Positions 26,859 through 36,055 of a stretch of 64,000 bases of DNA are shown one piece after another. The translations under genes and the position numbers were made by a program. The DNA is from Lingula anatina. Its lineage: Eukaryota; Brachiopoda; Lingulata; Lingulida; Lingulidae. Where the stretch lies: assembly GCF_001039355.2 (NCBI RefSeq), contig NW_019773725.1:143432-207431 (forward strand). Direction: 5' to 3'. Under the pieces are notes generated by a model. That model made no database searches. It worked only from the letters and a program-made list of their open reading frames with translations, and had not been told where the DNA came from. Position 1 is the stretch's first letter. The number at the start of each line of letters is the position of its first letter.

Positions 26859-29800
26859 GGATGGAGGGGGAGGGAAAGAGAAAGACAGTTCTAATGTTTT
26901 GTTTAATCTCAAAATTCTACAAGCATCAGTAGAGGGGTGATATTTTAAAATCTCAACGAGCACTTCCTTTCGATGTCTGGCTCGTACCTGTTAACGTCTG
27001 CACTTATCCAAACATCAATTCCTCAGTGAGTATTTTAATAAATTAAAGTTAAACTGAAATTTAGGGGGAAATAAAAATAAAATGATTAAACCTTTTCATT
27101 TTTTTTCTTTCTTTTGATATACCCATTAAATGAAACAAAATACTCGCAATTCTTACACCTAACCTATAACAACGAAGGCACGTCACAAAAACACAGCTAA
27201 TAGTGATACTACATACACAATACGCTTTAATGGAAAAAGTCGATAAATGCAATTTTGCGGTCAGTCATTGTGTTCAGCAGAATGCCAGCGAATGCTTCCT
27301 ATATTTAGCCGCCTTCCTGACAACAAGACCCGGTGGCCTAATGGATAAGGCGTCTGACTTCGAATCAGAAAATTGCGAGTTCGAGTCTCGTCCGGGTCGT
27401 GTTCTCCTTTTTAATTTATTAATAAAAAGCAAATAGATGTAAAAGCTGGCAATTACTGTAATGAACACACGGTATTTCTACATCCCTTAGGATATCCATA
27501 GGCACACTGAGATATCCAAAGCAAAACTTACCTTGATATTTCGCTCTCAGTTCAAATATCGTCGACACCGAGTCGTTCGGATTTTTTTTAATAATATTTT
27601 TCATAATATCAAGTCTGTTCGCTGTATGGGAGAATATAGAAGGGTGGTAAGAAGAGTCTGCTGTCATTTAAAGAAGAAAAATGACACATAATACCACATA
27701 GGCTACTAGTTGACATACTAGTTGACAGACTGTCAGTATAGTCTCCTTTACAAACCATAAAAAGTCTCCCCTTAGAAGTCGGGATAAGTTGCCGATACAA
27801 TATGGCCATGAATCAGGACAGTGTTGTGCTGGGCCTAATTTCCAACCAATATACCCAATTTTTTATTCGTTCCGTATACATATGTAAGTTGAAAATATAT
27901 TGTGTGTGTGCATGTGTGTGTGTGTGGGGGGGGGGGGGGCAACATCTACAGGCCTTATAATGAACAGTAATGGTTCAGTAATTATTTAAGATTTTCTCCG
28001 TCCTTGCCCTCAATCCTAAGAACCCCTCAGAAAAAGGGACGGTTTACCCTTTAAGGCTAGATAAATATTCTGTTAGCAGCAGTAAAAGTTTTATTCAAAG
28101 CAGTAGGCCTAGGCCTATTCAAAGCGAGGTGTGAATGACGTCATGTAACAAACTATTATATGAGTAAAGCTTTGACGTCGTAATGAGCAGAACAATGCCC
28201 CTTGGGGCTATTACCACCCACGCCTTACATACCAAAAGTCACCCTGCAAACTTGATTACAACTAGGACCCACTAAACAAATTAAAGTTATAAACACTTGT
28301 TTAGTGGGTCCTAGCATACAATCAGCACTGCTTCCATTGTTTCGACAAAAGGATATGAACGTGTGTGAAACGTATGGTATTTGATACCCCCTGATATCAG
28401 GGGGTTCTAAAACAGTACACAGAATTTAACATGCTACTAGCGCACCCTATAGTCCGAGAGGAAGAATCAAAGTACTCACGTGTTTGATATGGGGCAGATA
28501 CCAACACATGAGTCCGCCGATCACGCCATATACCACTCCCGTCAGCGCCTCCAGCGGACCACGAATGATAGAGAACGCTAAATCACCTAGAGAGAAATAT
28601 CTTCTTTTATACAAATTACTCGATTCTTATACTTGATCATACTTGAATAAAAAGCAGCCTGTAAATTGCATTTCTTATTCTGCAATGTGTGTATGACATA
28701 TCTCTATATTTAGGAACAAACCCTTTAATGCTGCCGTTTTAAATTCCTTATGTGATAATGTTGTAATAATTCTAAGCTGTATTAGTTTCAAGCTCTAAAA
28801 AAAAATAAATAAATAAATAAATAAAATAAAAACAACTGCCCTTTACATGCATTTGTGTTATTGTGTTTAGGGAGATATTTCATTCCAGCATTCCAGTGAT
28901 TACCTTTTGAAAAGGCAATTCCCAAAACCACCCCAAAAGCGCTTATGGCTACCACGTTTTCCACGCTCCCCGAAGCCACGGCAGCAGTGGGGATGCCTTT
29001 ATCCACGCCAAGGCCTTGCTCCTGCAGGTGCAACATGGAGGGAACGACGACTGCCGGGGACACAGCCGACATAACAAAGCTGGATAAAAGATTAGGAGTT
29101 TAAAATATAAAGTTATTTATATCTGTTAAAACAAATAAAACTAAATATATAAAAATAAATTATGAACTGCAGAAATGAAATTATACAATGTTTATCGCAG
29201 TTTAATTAGCGACACTGAAACACTGAAAATGAAGTAAATCGTTATTGTTATTTTGATGAAATTTTAATTAACTTTTCATAGCAAAAAGACACCCTAACTT
29301 AACATTATATATATTTTTTGAAACACCCACTTTTATTGTGTGATCAGTGGCAAAAAGACAAAGACAAATGTTATGACAAATATCAAAGTAACAAAATAAA
29401 TGTCTCACATTCTCCACGAAAATTTTCGATACCAACACCTCAGACATATAAAACAAATTTTAAGATGTGAATAAAATATAAATCGATGTCAGGCAAAGTT
29501 TTGTTATGCTGAGAGATGGTCTTTAATTTCCGCTGAGATCTTAAAAGTTAAATAATAATCTATTTAACGTGTTAGAAAGCAAACTTTTAAATTTATTATA
29601 TGAAAGAATCATTTTAAGGATTCTTAAAAAATGAAACTGCCGCCGCGCATTACCGGAAAAGAATCGAAAGCATGTTTAAAATCTGCTTTATGGAGTATTT
29701 CGTAACCCATGCCTTCAAGGAGGAGGCATTGCGTGTGAAAAAATTTAAAGTGGTAGTGAGGAGAATAAATCAGTATATTGTTAAAAAACAATCCTTTTAC

Positions 29801-30033
29801 TATAATTAATCGATAACTTCAAGCATTTGTACAGCGACAACAGTATACCCTGAATGCTGAAGACACGAGGGAAATAATAATCAGTGGGCTAAAGATGATG
29901 ACAAGGTAAGAAGCTTTTTTGGAGGTTTAAAAAGGTGAACGACCTTAAAATAAATACAAAAAGAGTTCTTGCAGTTCCAAATATCTTTCTCTGTGTCGTA
30001 CCTGCACTCTTCTCTCTCTCTCTTTCTCTCTCT

Positions 30034-30069
<36 letters not shown>

Positions 30070-30367
30070 AATGTACTAACTACACCTTTCTTACCCCAGC
30101 ATAAAGCTCCAGTCCCAGGGAAAGCCCAGGAGAAAGTGGCCGGACACGGCCCCGGACACCGCCTCAAAGGCGCATGGAATGAAGGCTAGCCGCGCAACGA
30201 CGTGAGAGAGGCGGCGCAAGGCTTTAGGGTCCAAACCCAAGGCTGCCTTGATGAGGATGACCACAAGGGCTATGGATCTGAAAATAAAAAAGAAGAAAAA
30301 AAAACATGCTGAATTTTTCAACCGCCAAAATGCCTACAGAATCACACACCTTGGCTTCCCTATCTTT

Positions 30368-30406
<39 letters not shown>

Positions 30407-32072
30407 TTTTTTGACAGAGCAAGTTAAACAAGTATAATCTGAAGTGGCAAAGCTGGGCTTTAATTCTTACAGGTAAAAATGTTTCTATGGAAAATAGGAA
30501 ATATTTTAAGCCACTGGTTCTTTTAAAAAAACTGCGTGTAGGCCTACTGTAACAGTCGTGCTTCAACGCCTTGGGTTTGTCGTTCTCTTCAGCCTTGAAA
30601 TGTCTTGTTTTGAACTTGTCAGGTAAAACAAAACCTCGAAGTGGAGAAAATAATGAGCCGCAAGGCACAATTCACGCCTGTTATTGGGACCACGCCGTTC
30701 CGTACCCTGGGTATTAGACAGCTGGCGTCAACTTAACCGCTGTCTTTGGGTGCATTCTCTCTCTCTCTCTCTCTCAGACCCAGGGTGCATCAACCTACAC
30801 ACACAATCTCTCTCTCGCTCTCTCTCTCTCATACCCAGGGTGCATCAACCTACACACACAATCTCTCTCTCACTCTCTCATATCCAGGGTGCATCAACCT
30901 ACACACACAATCTCTCTCTCTCTCTCTCTCATACCCAGGGTGCATCAACCTACACATGAACAGTACAATACCTTATGGAAGACGACCATTCTTTCTTAAT
31001 GTCCTTGGCGACGTCTATGTACGGGACATTCCTGAGGAGACAACCTACTATCAGCATGCCTAAAATGCACAATATATGGAGATAGGGGACGATAGCTCGC
31101 CTTTTTTCTTGTCAACATTTTCTTTATGTCAAATTCTTCATGATTGCCCTAAAATAAATTGTCTTTAGACGCGCAGTGCTGTATCTTGCTTGATTTACAA
31201 TGGTAAGCGAATGCTGATTCTTAGATTAGTATCTTATTTTGATTGAGGATTGTGAAATTTTAATTGCATTTTACAAGGACGGTCTTCGTTTGAAACAAGA
31301 CCAATGCAAGTAAATGTGGTTCACGAAAATTTAAAAAAAATCAAATATTTATTTTATCCTATTCGCCTAAAATACTTTTTTTTCGAAAATGAGCTTGCAG
31401 AACAAAATTACTACTAAAATTAACTTAGATCAATTTTTTTTCTGAATATGCCAACCTAGTAAAGGTGGAAGTCGTATCTTGCTAACTAAAAACCCTCCAA
31501 GTTTACAGGCTAAGAACAGCACAATAAGGCCGAAGAAATTTCCACCAGGGAGCGCTTCATCTCTGGTGATCGCCCACAAGACAGCCCACAGCAGAATCAG
31601 CGTTAGTTTTGAGGTGACGACCCGCCCGAGTTTCCCGTGAGGCGGGCACATCAGAGCATGGCGCATGCGCTGTGCTCGTGTTGTCACTGGCGGGTGGTAC
31701 TTCGTCATACATGGTTTACAAAAATTATAGCAACTCGTGCGGCACGCATCACATCGCCGCGTGCGTTTTTTGTAGCTGGACTTTTCTTTGCTCTCTTCAA
31801 AATGTTCTGTTATGTCTTTAAATTCAACGGAACCATTTTTCTTCACGTCCCCAGTCTCTTTGAAGTTTCCTTTTTCATTTTCTTTAATTTCTATCCCATT
31901 TTTCAAGTGCCCGTCGTCTCCTTTACTGTTTTCATGGCTGTCATCTAAAAGTGGATTGATCGCAGGCGACCCTGGGTCTTCTTGACGATGAGCATCTTTA
32001 CCTGAAGAACAAACAGTTTGCCTTATCAAACTGAAGCAGGTTTTATTTTGGTTCTATCAGATGGCACAAAGG

Positions 32073-32115
<43 letters not shown>

Positions 32116-34050
32116 CAAACAAACAGACACAAACGGTTGAGCGTCTCAATATAATTAAAGTACTCTCTTGTCAAAAGACAATAGGTCGCGCCGTGCTTTG
32201 TTTCGTGTAAAGTCACGTCAGCCACGAATGTGTTCCACGCACCAATGCACAGGGTTAATTACTCGTGCTTTAAGCCAGATAAAGCACTCGGCGCTGAGCT
32301 TTACGCGAAATAGAGCAGATAATTGTCTCGGCTTTGCCTCGCCAATTATCTGCCCAATTATCTGCTCTATTTCTCGTAAAGCTCAGCGCCTCGTACTTCA
32401 TCTATACCTTCAAAGTTTTCTAGAAAAAAATTCGTGCTGTCATGTCTTTTACTTGCATCAGTAGAATATGAGACAGGCATATTTTATATATCTCGTTAAT
32501 TTGGTAATGGATAAGTCAGTGCCAAATCATTCATATTAGCTAATCACTTTGCAACGATATAGTAAGGTTCCTGTCGCCTATCTTGTACATATTAATTAAT
32601 GCTCTTATGACATATCTCAATGTAACTGACGAGAAAAAGACAAATTTTCCGACGCCGGGAATCGAACCCGGGCCACCTGGGTGAGAGCCAGATATCCTAG
32701 CCACTAGACCACGTCGGATGCCATGAGGAAAGCAAAGCACAAAATGAGAGTGGTTCAGCTGTACCTGTACTACACTATTACGCATGCTATCATCCCATTT
32801 TTCAAGCAGTAAGTATCTTCACACTGATACAAGAAGATAACATCAAGAAGCCGATAAATCTTGCTGCCCACACGCGCCGGGACGCATAGACTCGCGGCCT
32901 AACGTTCCAAGTCTATTTGTGTCGTGTTGTGAATGACAGGTAATCTATCATGGCCTAAAATGTTTTATGTAATTGTTAGGGTCTATTTTTGCAGTAATCG
33001 TCCTTTTATTATAACAGAAGTAAAATATTTGAATATTTCATACTTATTTCAGTCGTTTTTTGAAATAATAGTTATTTTCTTCATGATGACTATACCTTTG
33101 GTCTTAGGAATGCCGTTTTGGTAGCGAAAGGATTTCGAAAATGGTTGAGGCAAACCTCAGAAGACAATAACCACAACAGGTTTAATGTTATGTGAGGTAT
33201 AACATACAGTAAAGGATGCATAAGTGAATGCTGTAGTTGTTGAAAACAGTCAGAGGAATTCTTTTTTTTTTATGATATATAAAACTAGTTACTGTCTAAT
33301 AGTATGTGTATTAGGGGGGACTATATAGTATTGTTATTCCCGTGAGCTTATGAATTTTAAGAAAATAAATATGATAGGTCTACAATGCTTGATATGTTTG
33401 CAGTAACATAAGGAACATGCCTTTTTTTACTATCAACTTTCCTGAGATAGTTTTTAATAATCAAGTTGACCCTACACAGACCAAAAAAGGGTCTAATGCA
33501 ATAAAAGATACAAAAATGTTGTTTTTTTAATCAGTAATAAAAGCAGACAAGCCTTTGTAACTTTCGATGTAAAATATAAATGGGTGCTTTGTTGTATATA
33601 CCGGTAGGCCTTTGTCTTGCTCGCACCCAGAAGTTGTAACTTAAATTATCCTGCTACCGGGCGACAATAACATGTGACGTCACTAACTGGCGTGAGGGAA
33701 TCCCGTGCAAGGGGAATCCCTTTGCAATTTAATGAATTTCTTGCATCAATGCATGAAATTTGCCTGGAATTATGATAATCATAAGCAATGAAGCTGTACA
33801 CGTGTCAGGATGAAAAAAAAAAGAAGAAGCCGAGCATTATGAGTTCCCGATATCGACGGCACTACACAATTTACGAGTTATTTTTAGTAACACGATTGAC
33901 CTAGATAATTACAAATGGCTGTGCAGCGTGGAAGAAAACGCCAATATAATTATCACAATACCTGGATCCCTAGACTAAAATGTGATTACCTGGAGGAACT
34001 TCAAGTTCTATGGCTTCCATAGCCGGAGTTGAATCCTTAGTAGAAGTCAT
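14202..34050 (-). CDS. SLC9B/NHA-type Na+/H+ antiporter with two tandem antiporter units (21 exons, 1340 aa)
   Basis: Exons in order: 34050-33990, 32001-31456, 31059-30972, 30277-30095, 29079-28904, 28586-28480, 26386-26225, 25983-25875, 24875-24739, 24349-24272, 23991-23859, 23710-23583, 23371-22516, 22374-22287, 22085-21903, 21235-21060, 20517-20411, 20030-19869, 15486-15366, 14944-14808, 14486-14202. All junctions are GT-AG, all phases match, and the sum is 4023 nt. Unit 1 is about residues 139-580 and unit 2 about 865-1315; each shows the NHA2 order CPPHG, LPGGN.FGL, GFPWDWSFMLG, SAVSPAVVVPSM, FQP.LFGLIGAE, WLPKATVQAAIGS. NHA2 is a membrane Na+(Li+)/H+ exchanger that works as a dimer of one-unit chains; here two units share one chain. 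The conserved Arg (491, 1214) and Lys (519, 1242) are present, but the Asp-Asp pair is Glu-Asn (333-334, 1052-1053). Exons 16-18 are taken from the contig continuous with exon 15. Family certain; fusion inferred from splicing phases. Confidence 0.88.
16261..16286. repeat. (TATTG)n pentanucleotide microsatellite
   Basis: Several perfect GTATT units in a row inside intron 18 of the antiporter gene. Confidence 0.85.
17222..19273. repeat. Overlap B, copy 1 (unmerged haplotype of 19381-21400)
   Basis: Near-identical to 19381-21400, with a few substitutions and small indels. It holds alleles of antiporter exons 16-18. Confidence 0.92.
17711..19107 (-). CDS. Antiporter exons 16-18, second allelic copy
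   Basis: Exons 19107-18932, 18389-18283 and 17872-17711 have the same lengths (176, 107, 162 nt), phases and splice sites as 21235-21060, 20517-20411 and 20030-19869. They encode the SAVSPAVVVPSM block with the Glu-Asn pair, the GPLEVLIGVVYG block and the FPGAGPLGC block. Counting both copies in one transcript would duplicate three exons, which no antiporter topology needs; they are therefore read as the other haplotype at a contig end. This copy is continuous with exons 19-21. Confidence 0.88.
19274..19378. other. Contig-end sequence without partner
   Basis: After the alignment with copy 2 stops, about 105 bp remain before the N. The minus strand has an open stretch (Gly, Ala and hydrophobic residues) ending in a TAG, but it is too short to call a gene. 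Confidence 0.3.
19379..19379. other. Single N: contig junction 2
   Basis: One N; the next base starts the second copy of the sequence found from 17222 on. Confidence 0.8.
19381..21400. repeat. Overlap B, copy 2 (unmerged haplotype of 17222-19273)
   Basis: Partner of 17222-19273. It runs on without a break into antiporter exon 15 and upstream exons. Confidence 0.92.
21060..21235 (-). CDS. Antiporter exon 16: unit 2 ion-site exon with Glu-Asn
   Basis: It encodes SAVSPAVVVPSMLHLQEQG, then DKGIPTIAVAAASIENVF and the following helix. The alignment with NHA2 is unambiguous across the SPAVVVPSM and GIPT anchors, and places Glu1052-Asn1053 where NHA2 has Asp278-Asp279, the ion-binding pair. The exon is the same length (176 nt) and phase as exon 5 of unit 1. 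Confidence 0.92.
22516..23371 (-). CDS. Antiporter exon 13: His-rich linker, Cys cluster and start of unit 2
   Basis: The exon opens in phase 0 with GTG (Val637), not with a usable ATG; the only early ATG (in TMERNS) is absent from the other allele, so this exon cannot easily start a separate protein. Residues about 646-690 are extremely His-rich, including a run of 11 His. A Pro/Glu/Ser/Lys-rich stretch follows, then a Cys cluster (KRKCARLRDCCYQCCEPC) and CPPHGHNGR with the first helices of unit 2 to LPSLLG. The His run could bind metal or sense pH; that is inference. Confidence 0.9.
23583..23710 (-). CDS. Antiporter exon 12: Glu-rich linker between the two units
   Basis: The acceptor TTCTATAG starts an exon that completes a split Lys codon (594) and continues as an almost pure Glu/Asp segment to ELEK, then donor AAAAG|GTGACT in phase 0. 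The other allele (37847-37726) is 6 nt shorter but stays in frame. It links the C-terminus of unit 1 to the His-rich exon 13. Confidence 0.85.
25319..25376. repeat. (AAT)n microsatellite
   Basis: Long AAT tract in intron 8; the allelic tract at about 39455-39499 is shorter. Confidence 0.95.
26825..26854. repeat. (GA)n microsatellite
   Basis: Perfect GA run in intron 6; the allele near 40950 is interrupted. Confidence 0.9.
27327..27399 (+). tRNA. tRNA-Arg (anticodon TCG)
   Basis: 73 nt. The acceptor arm GACCCGG pairs with CCGGGTC, the anticodon loop CTTCGAA gives TCG, the T loop is TTCGAGT, and the discriminator is G. Internal A box (TGGCCTAATGG) and B box (GTTCGAGTCTC) are present and a TTTTT Pol III stop follows near 27410. 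It lies antisense within intron 6 of the antiporter gene. Confidence 0.96.
28262..28314. repeat. 18-bp inverted repeat (hairpin)
   Basis: CTAGGACCCACTAAACAA at 28262-28279 and its exact reverse complement at 28297-28314, with a 17-bp loop. The other allele (about 42473-42520) keeps 16 bp of the stem. Confidence 0.8.
28904..29079 (-). CDS. Antiporter exon 5: unit 1 ion-site exon with Glu-Asn
   Basis: It encodes FVMSAVSPAVVVPSMLHLQ, then DKGIPTAAVASGSVENVV and the next helix. Glu333-Asn334 replaces the Asp-Asp pair of NHA2. The second allele (43275-43100) has the same residues, so this is not a sequencing error. Confidence 0.93.
30032..30068. repeat. (CA)n microsatellite beside CT tract
   Basis: A CT-rich tract (30007-30033) followed by CA repeats, in intron 4 just downstream of the exon 4 donor. 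The other allele has CA plus (CAA)n near 44253-44300. Confidence 0.9.
30369..30408. repeat. (TTTA)n microsatellite
   Basis: About ten perfect ATTT units in intron 3; absent from the other allele near 44590. Confidence 0.9.
30755..30955. repeat. Minisatellite, about 50-bp unit, four copies
   Basis: Units consist of a CT tract followed by CCAGGGTGCATCAACCTACA and a short CA run. CCAGGG starts fall near 30779, 30834, 30884 and 30934. The other allele (45001-45035) has a single unit. The array ends about 15 bp from the donor of antiporter exon 3. Confidence 0.9.
32076..32115. repeat. (GA)n microsatellite
   Basis: Perfect GA run in intron 1, present at similar length near 46140-46180. Confidence 0.9.
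32161..32411. mobile_element. Foldback element, 251 bp, in one haplotype only
   Basis: The insert interrupts sequence that is continuous in the other haplotype near 46221; AAAG occurs on both sides (ending at 32160 and at 32412-32415) and once at the empty site. Inside it, 36-bp arms at 32290-32325 and 32355-32390 are inverted copies (GGCGCTGAGCTTTACGCGAA begins the left arm) with a roughly 29-bp loop. No coding capacity. Confidence 0.8.
32647..32718 (-). tRNA. tRNA-Glu (anticodon CTC)
   Basis: 72 nt. Acceptor TCCGACG pairs with CGTCGGA, discriminator A. The anticodon loop CTCTCAC gives CTC. A box TGGTCTAGTGG and B box GGTTCGATTCC are intact, and a TTTTT terminator lies about 12 bases past the 3' end. 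It lies in intron 1 of the antiporter gene, on the same strand. Confidence 0.97.
33990..34050 (-). CDS. Antiporter exon 1 with start codon
   Basis: ATG at 34050 begins MTSTKDSTPAMEAIELEVPP, ending in donor CCAG|GTAATC in phase 1, which joins exon 2 to complete a Gly codon. The same exon is intact in the other allele (47697-47637). No signal peptide is seen, as usual for this family. Confidence 0.8.
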
Positions 34051-35335
34051 CTGTGGTCTACGATGATTAAAAACAAAGGGAAATGCTGCACGACAAGGTT
34101 AAGTCATACTATAACTGGCAATCATGACTGGTGTTATAACCCCTGAAGAATTTCCTTGAATCAAGGCACGCAGGTCCATATCATATACACGTACATCCTT
34201 GACAAGTCAACAAGTTAAACTGCGCCATCGCTTCGTCAGACTGAGAACTGAAGCTGGGAGTTACATGAATTCACCCGTTAATATTTAGAGACTTCACATT
34301 GCTGCTTTGCAAGATCGAAGCGGATTCCCGTCCTATATCTCAGCTATCTCAAGGTCATGTCATGATACGCGTGCGCGTTGCTAAGTAACAGCTAACTGCC
34401 TAATTACTGTATTACTCGCTCCTGTTCATCTGTGTCACGAGCTACTAATTTCGTAAAAATTAGAAGTCCTTCTTGAGCAGAAACCACCTTCAATCCGAAT
34501 TTTGATAAACTTAGAAAAAGTCGGCGTTCGCAATCAAAAGACTTCAACTTTGATTTATCACGAATTCTTGCATGACTTGTAAATTTTATCTTTCTAAGTT
34601 TAGTTTTGTAACCATTATATAAGTCAAGGATATTTTGTTTGACGCCCTATTCATGATCATTAACATAGCCACATCACGATAGAATGGCATATTATTCTTC
34701 TTTCTCCGTGATTTAGTTTTTCTATTTTAAAAAAGCAAAAACAGAATTGATTGTTGCCGAAAATTTGTTTTGGTAAAGTTGCATCATCTTTTATAATTAA
34801 TTATTTATTTACCCAACTGAAAATTAGGGAAGTGGCCGGCGTTTAAAAGAAATAATAGTAAATTTTGTTCCAATTCTTTTAAATCCTAGGTGTTAAAATC
34901 TGTTTGTTTTGGTAATCTGAGGTGAAACGTGCTTCACTGGGAGAAATAAAAAACATGTCCCGGATCTCTAGGTACCCCGGTGAAAGTTGGAGTAAAGGGT
35001 CCTCTTTGTTACCTTGGCCAACCGCGTTGTTTGTCAAAAAAGCTTATTACGCACATCGTACCATTCTCCAAAACGTGCCCAGCTTTTACAATTGCCGCTG
35101 CGTGGTTTATTCCCTTTTTTATTTTGAATGGGAGGTCTGTCCTAACTCAAACATAATACGTTAACTTTTCATGAAGCAGTAACAGTGGTAAACAATTTTA
35201 AAATAACGATGGGATTTTTTTGCATTTTCAGATTTTGGTGCAAACAGTCCATGTGTAGGGTATGTTAACAAATGAAACGCTCCCCTCCAGTCCCATCTCT
35301 CTCTCTTTCTCTCATATGTTTGAGGGTACTCGGGC
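34051..35335. other. 5' flank of the antiporter gene
   Basis: Probable 5' UTR and promoter followed by AT-rich DNA. No TATA box could be assigned. A 60-80 codon open frame at 34922-35164 recurs at 48582-48806, but with many amino-acid changes and different ends, so it is not counted as a gene. Confidence 0.4.
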
Positions 35336-35336
35336 N
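35336..35336. other. Single N: contig junction 3
   Basis: One N. To its right the sequence that begins at 21405 starts again. Confidence 0.8.
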
Positions 35337-35374
35337 GCTGCTATTCGAACCTGACCTGCATTTTAATCCATAAA

Positions 35375-35598
35375 CTAGAAAAGCACTCCAAGAGCGCAAC
35401 CTCCGCCAAGGCAGCGATTTTTTTATTATTTGATTAATTATTGATCACCACCAAAAATTAATCATCTCTTCCTTGGCCCACTTCTGACAGTTCCTGAAAA
35501 TTTCATCAGAATCGGTCAATAACCTTTTGAGTTATGTTGATGACAAACAAACAGACAGACAAACAGGGGTGAAAACATAACCTCCTTGGCGGAGGTAA
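35375..35598. mobile_element. About 224-bp insertion with CCTCCGCCAAGG/CCTTGGCGGAGG ends, one haplotype only
   Basis: Interrupts the sequence matching 21436, where the other haplotype has only ATAAATAAATAAA. The left part contains ACCTCCGCCAAGG and the right end CCTTGGCGGAGGT. The middle has TTCATCAGAATCGGTCAATA and a (CAAACAGA)n-like stretch. This layout is common in animal genomes as a short retroelement tail or MITE; which one is not decided here. Confidence 0.75.
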
Positions 35599-36055
35599 TA
35601 AATAAGTTTAGTTTAATACACATGTAGTTAGTCACACGGATTTCCTTAAATTACGTTAACTGTGAAAAGTTCACGACGACGCGGACGATTATAGAAACAG
35701 GTGATGGCTAAATGTTTATAATGATACACATACATACTGTACACGAGAAGTTGTAAAAAGGTGATATCCTTGTCAATTTCCAGTCGTTATATGATAAATT
35801 GGAGACGACTTCTGCCTTTATCATTATTGTTGGACTACGAACGTACAACTACAGGCATAGATTATAGTCCTCTTTTGACACACAGTGTGATACAATATGG
35901 CTTAAATGGTATTTATACCCAGCTGTATATAAATCTCCATCTAATGTACGGAATCACACAACCTGAAACAAAAGTGTTAATAAAAACAACGTTCACGACT
36001 GACTTTTCCCACTTATGTCCACCAAGTCCGAGGGCATAATGCCCCTCTTATTTAC

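Larger units (their letters stand above)
21405..35314. repeat. Overlap C, copy 1 (unmerged haplotype of 35337-48975)
   Basis: About 13.9 kb colinear with 35337-48975. Differences: substitutions throughout, a foldback insertion at 32161-32411, about 190 bp extra at 33178-33365, a minisatellite expansion at 30755-30955, and no insertion at the site of 35375-35598. Confidence 0.93.

Noticed and set aside
28386-28405. Perfect 20-bp palindrome ACCCCCTGATATCAGGGGGT as a regulatory site
   Set aside because: The other allele has two changes that break the symmetry, so it is probably not under selection.
30779-30955. Regular repeats as a CRISPR-like array
   Set aside because: Units are CT/CA-rich with no distinct spacers, lie in a eukaryotic intron, and vary in number between alleles: a minisatellite.
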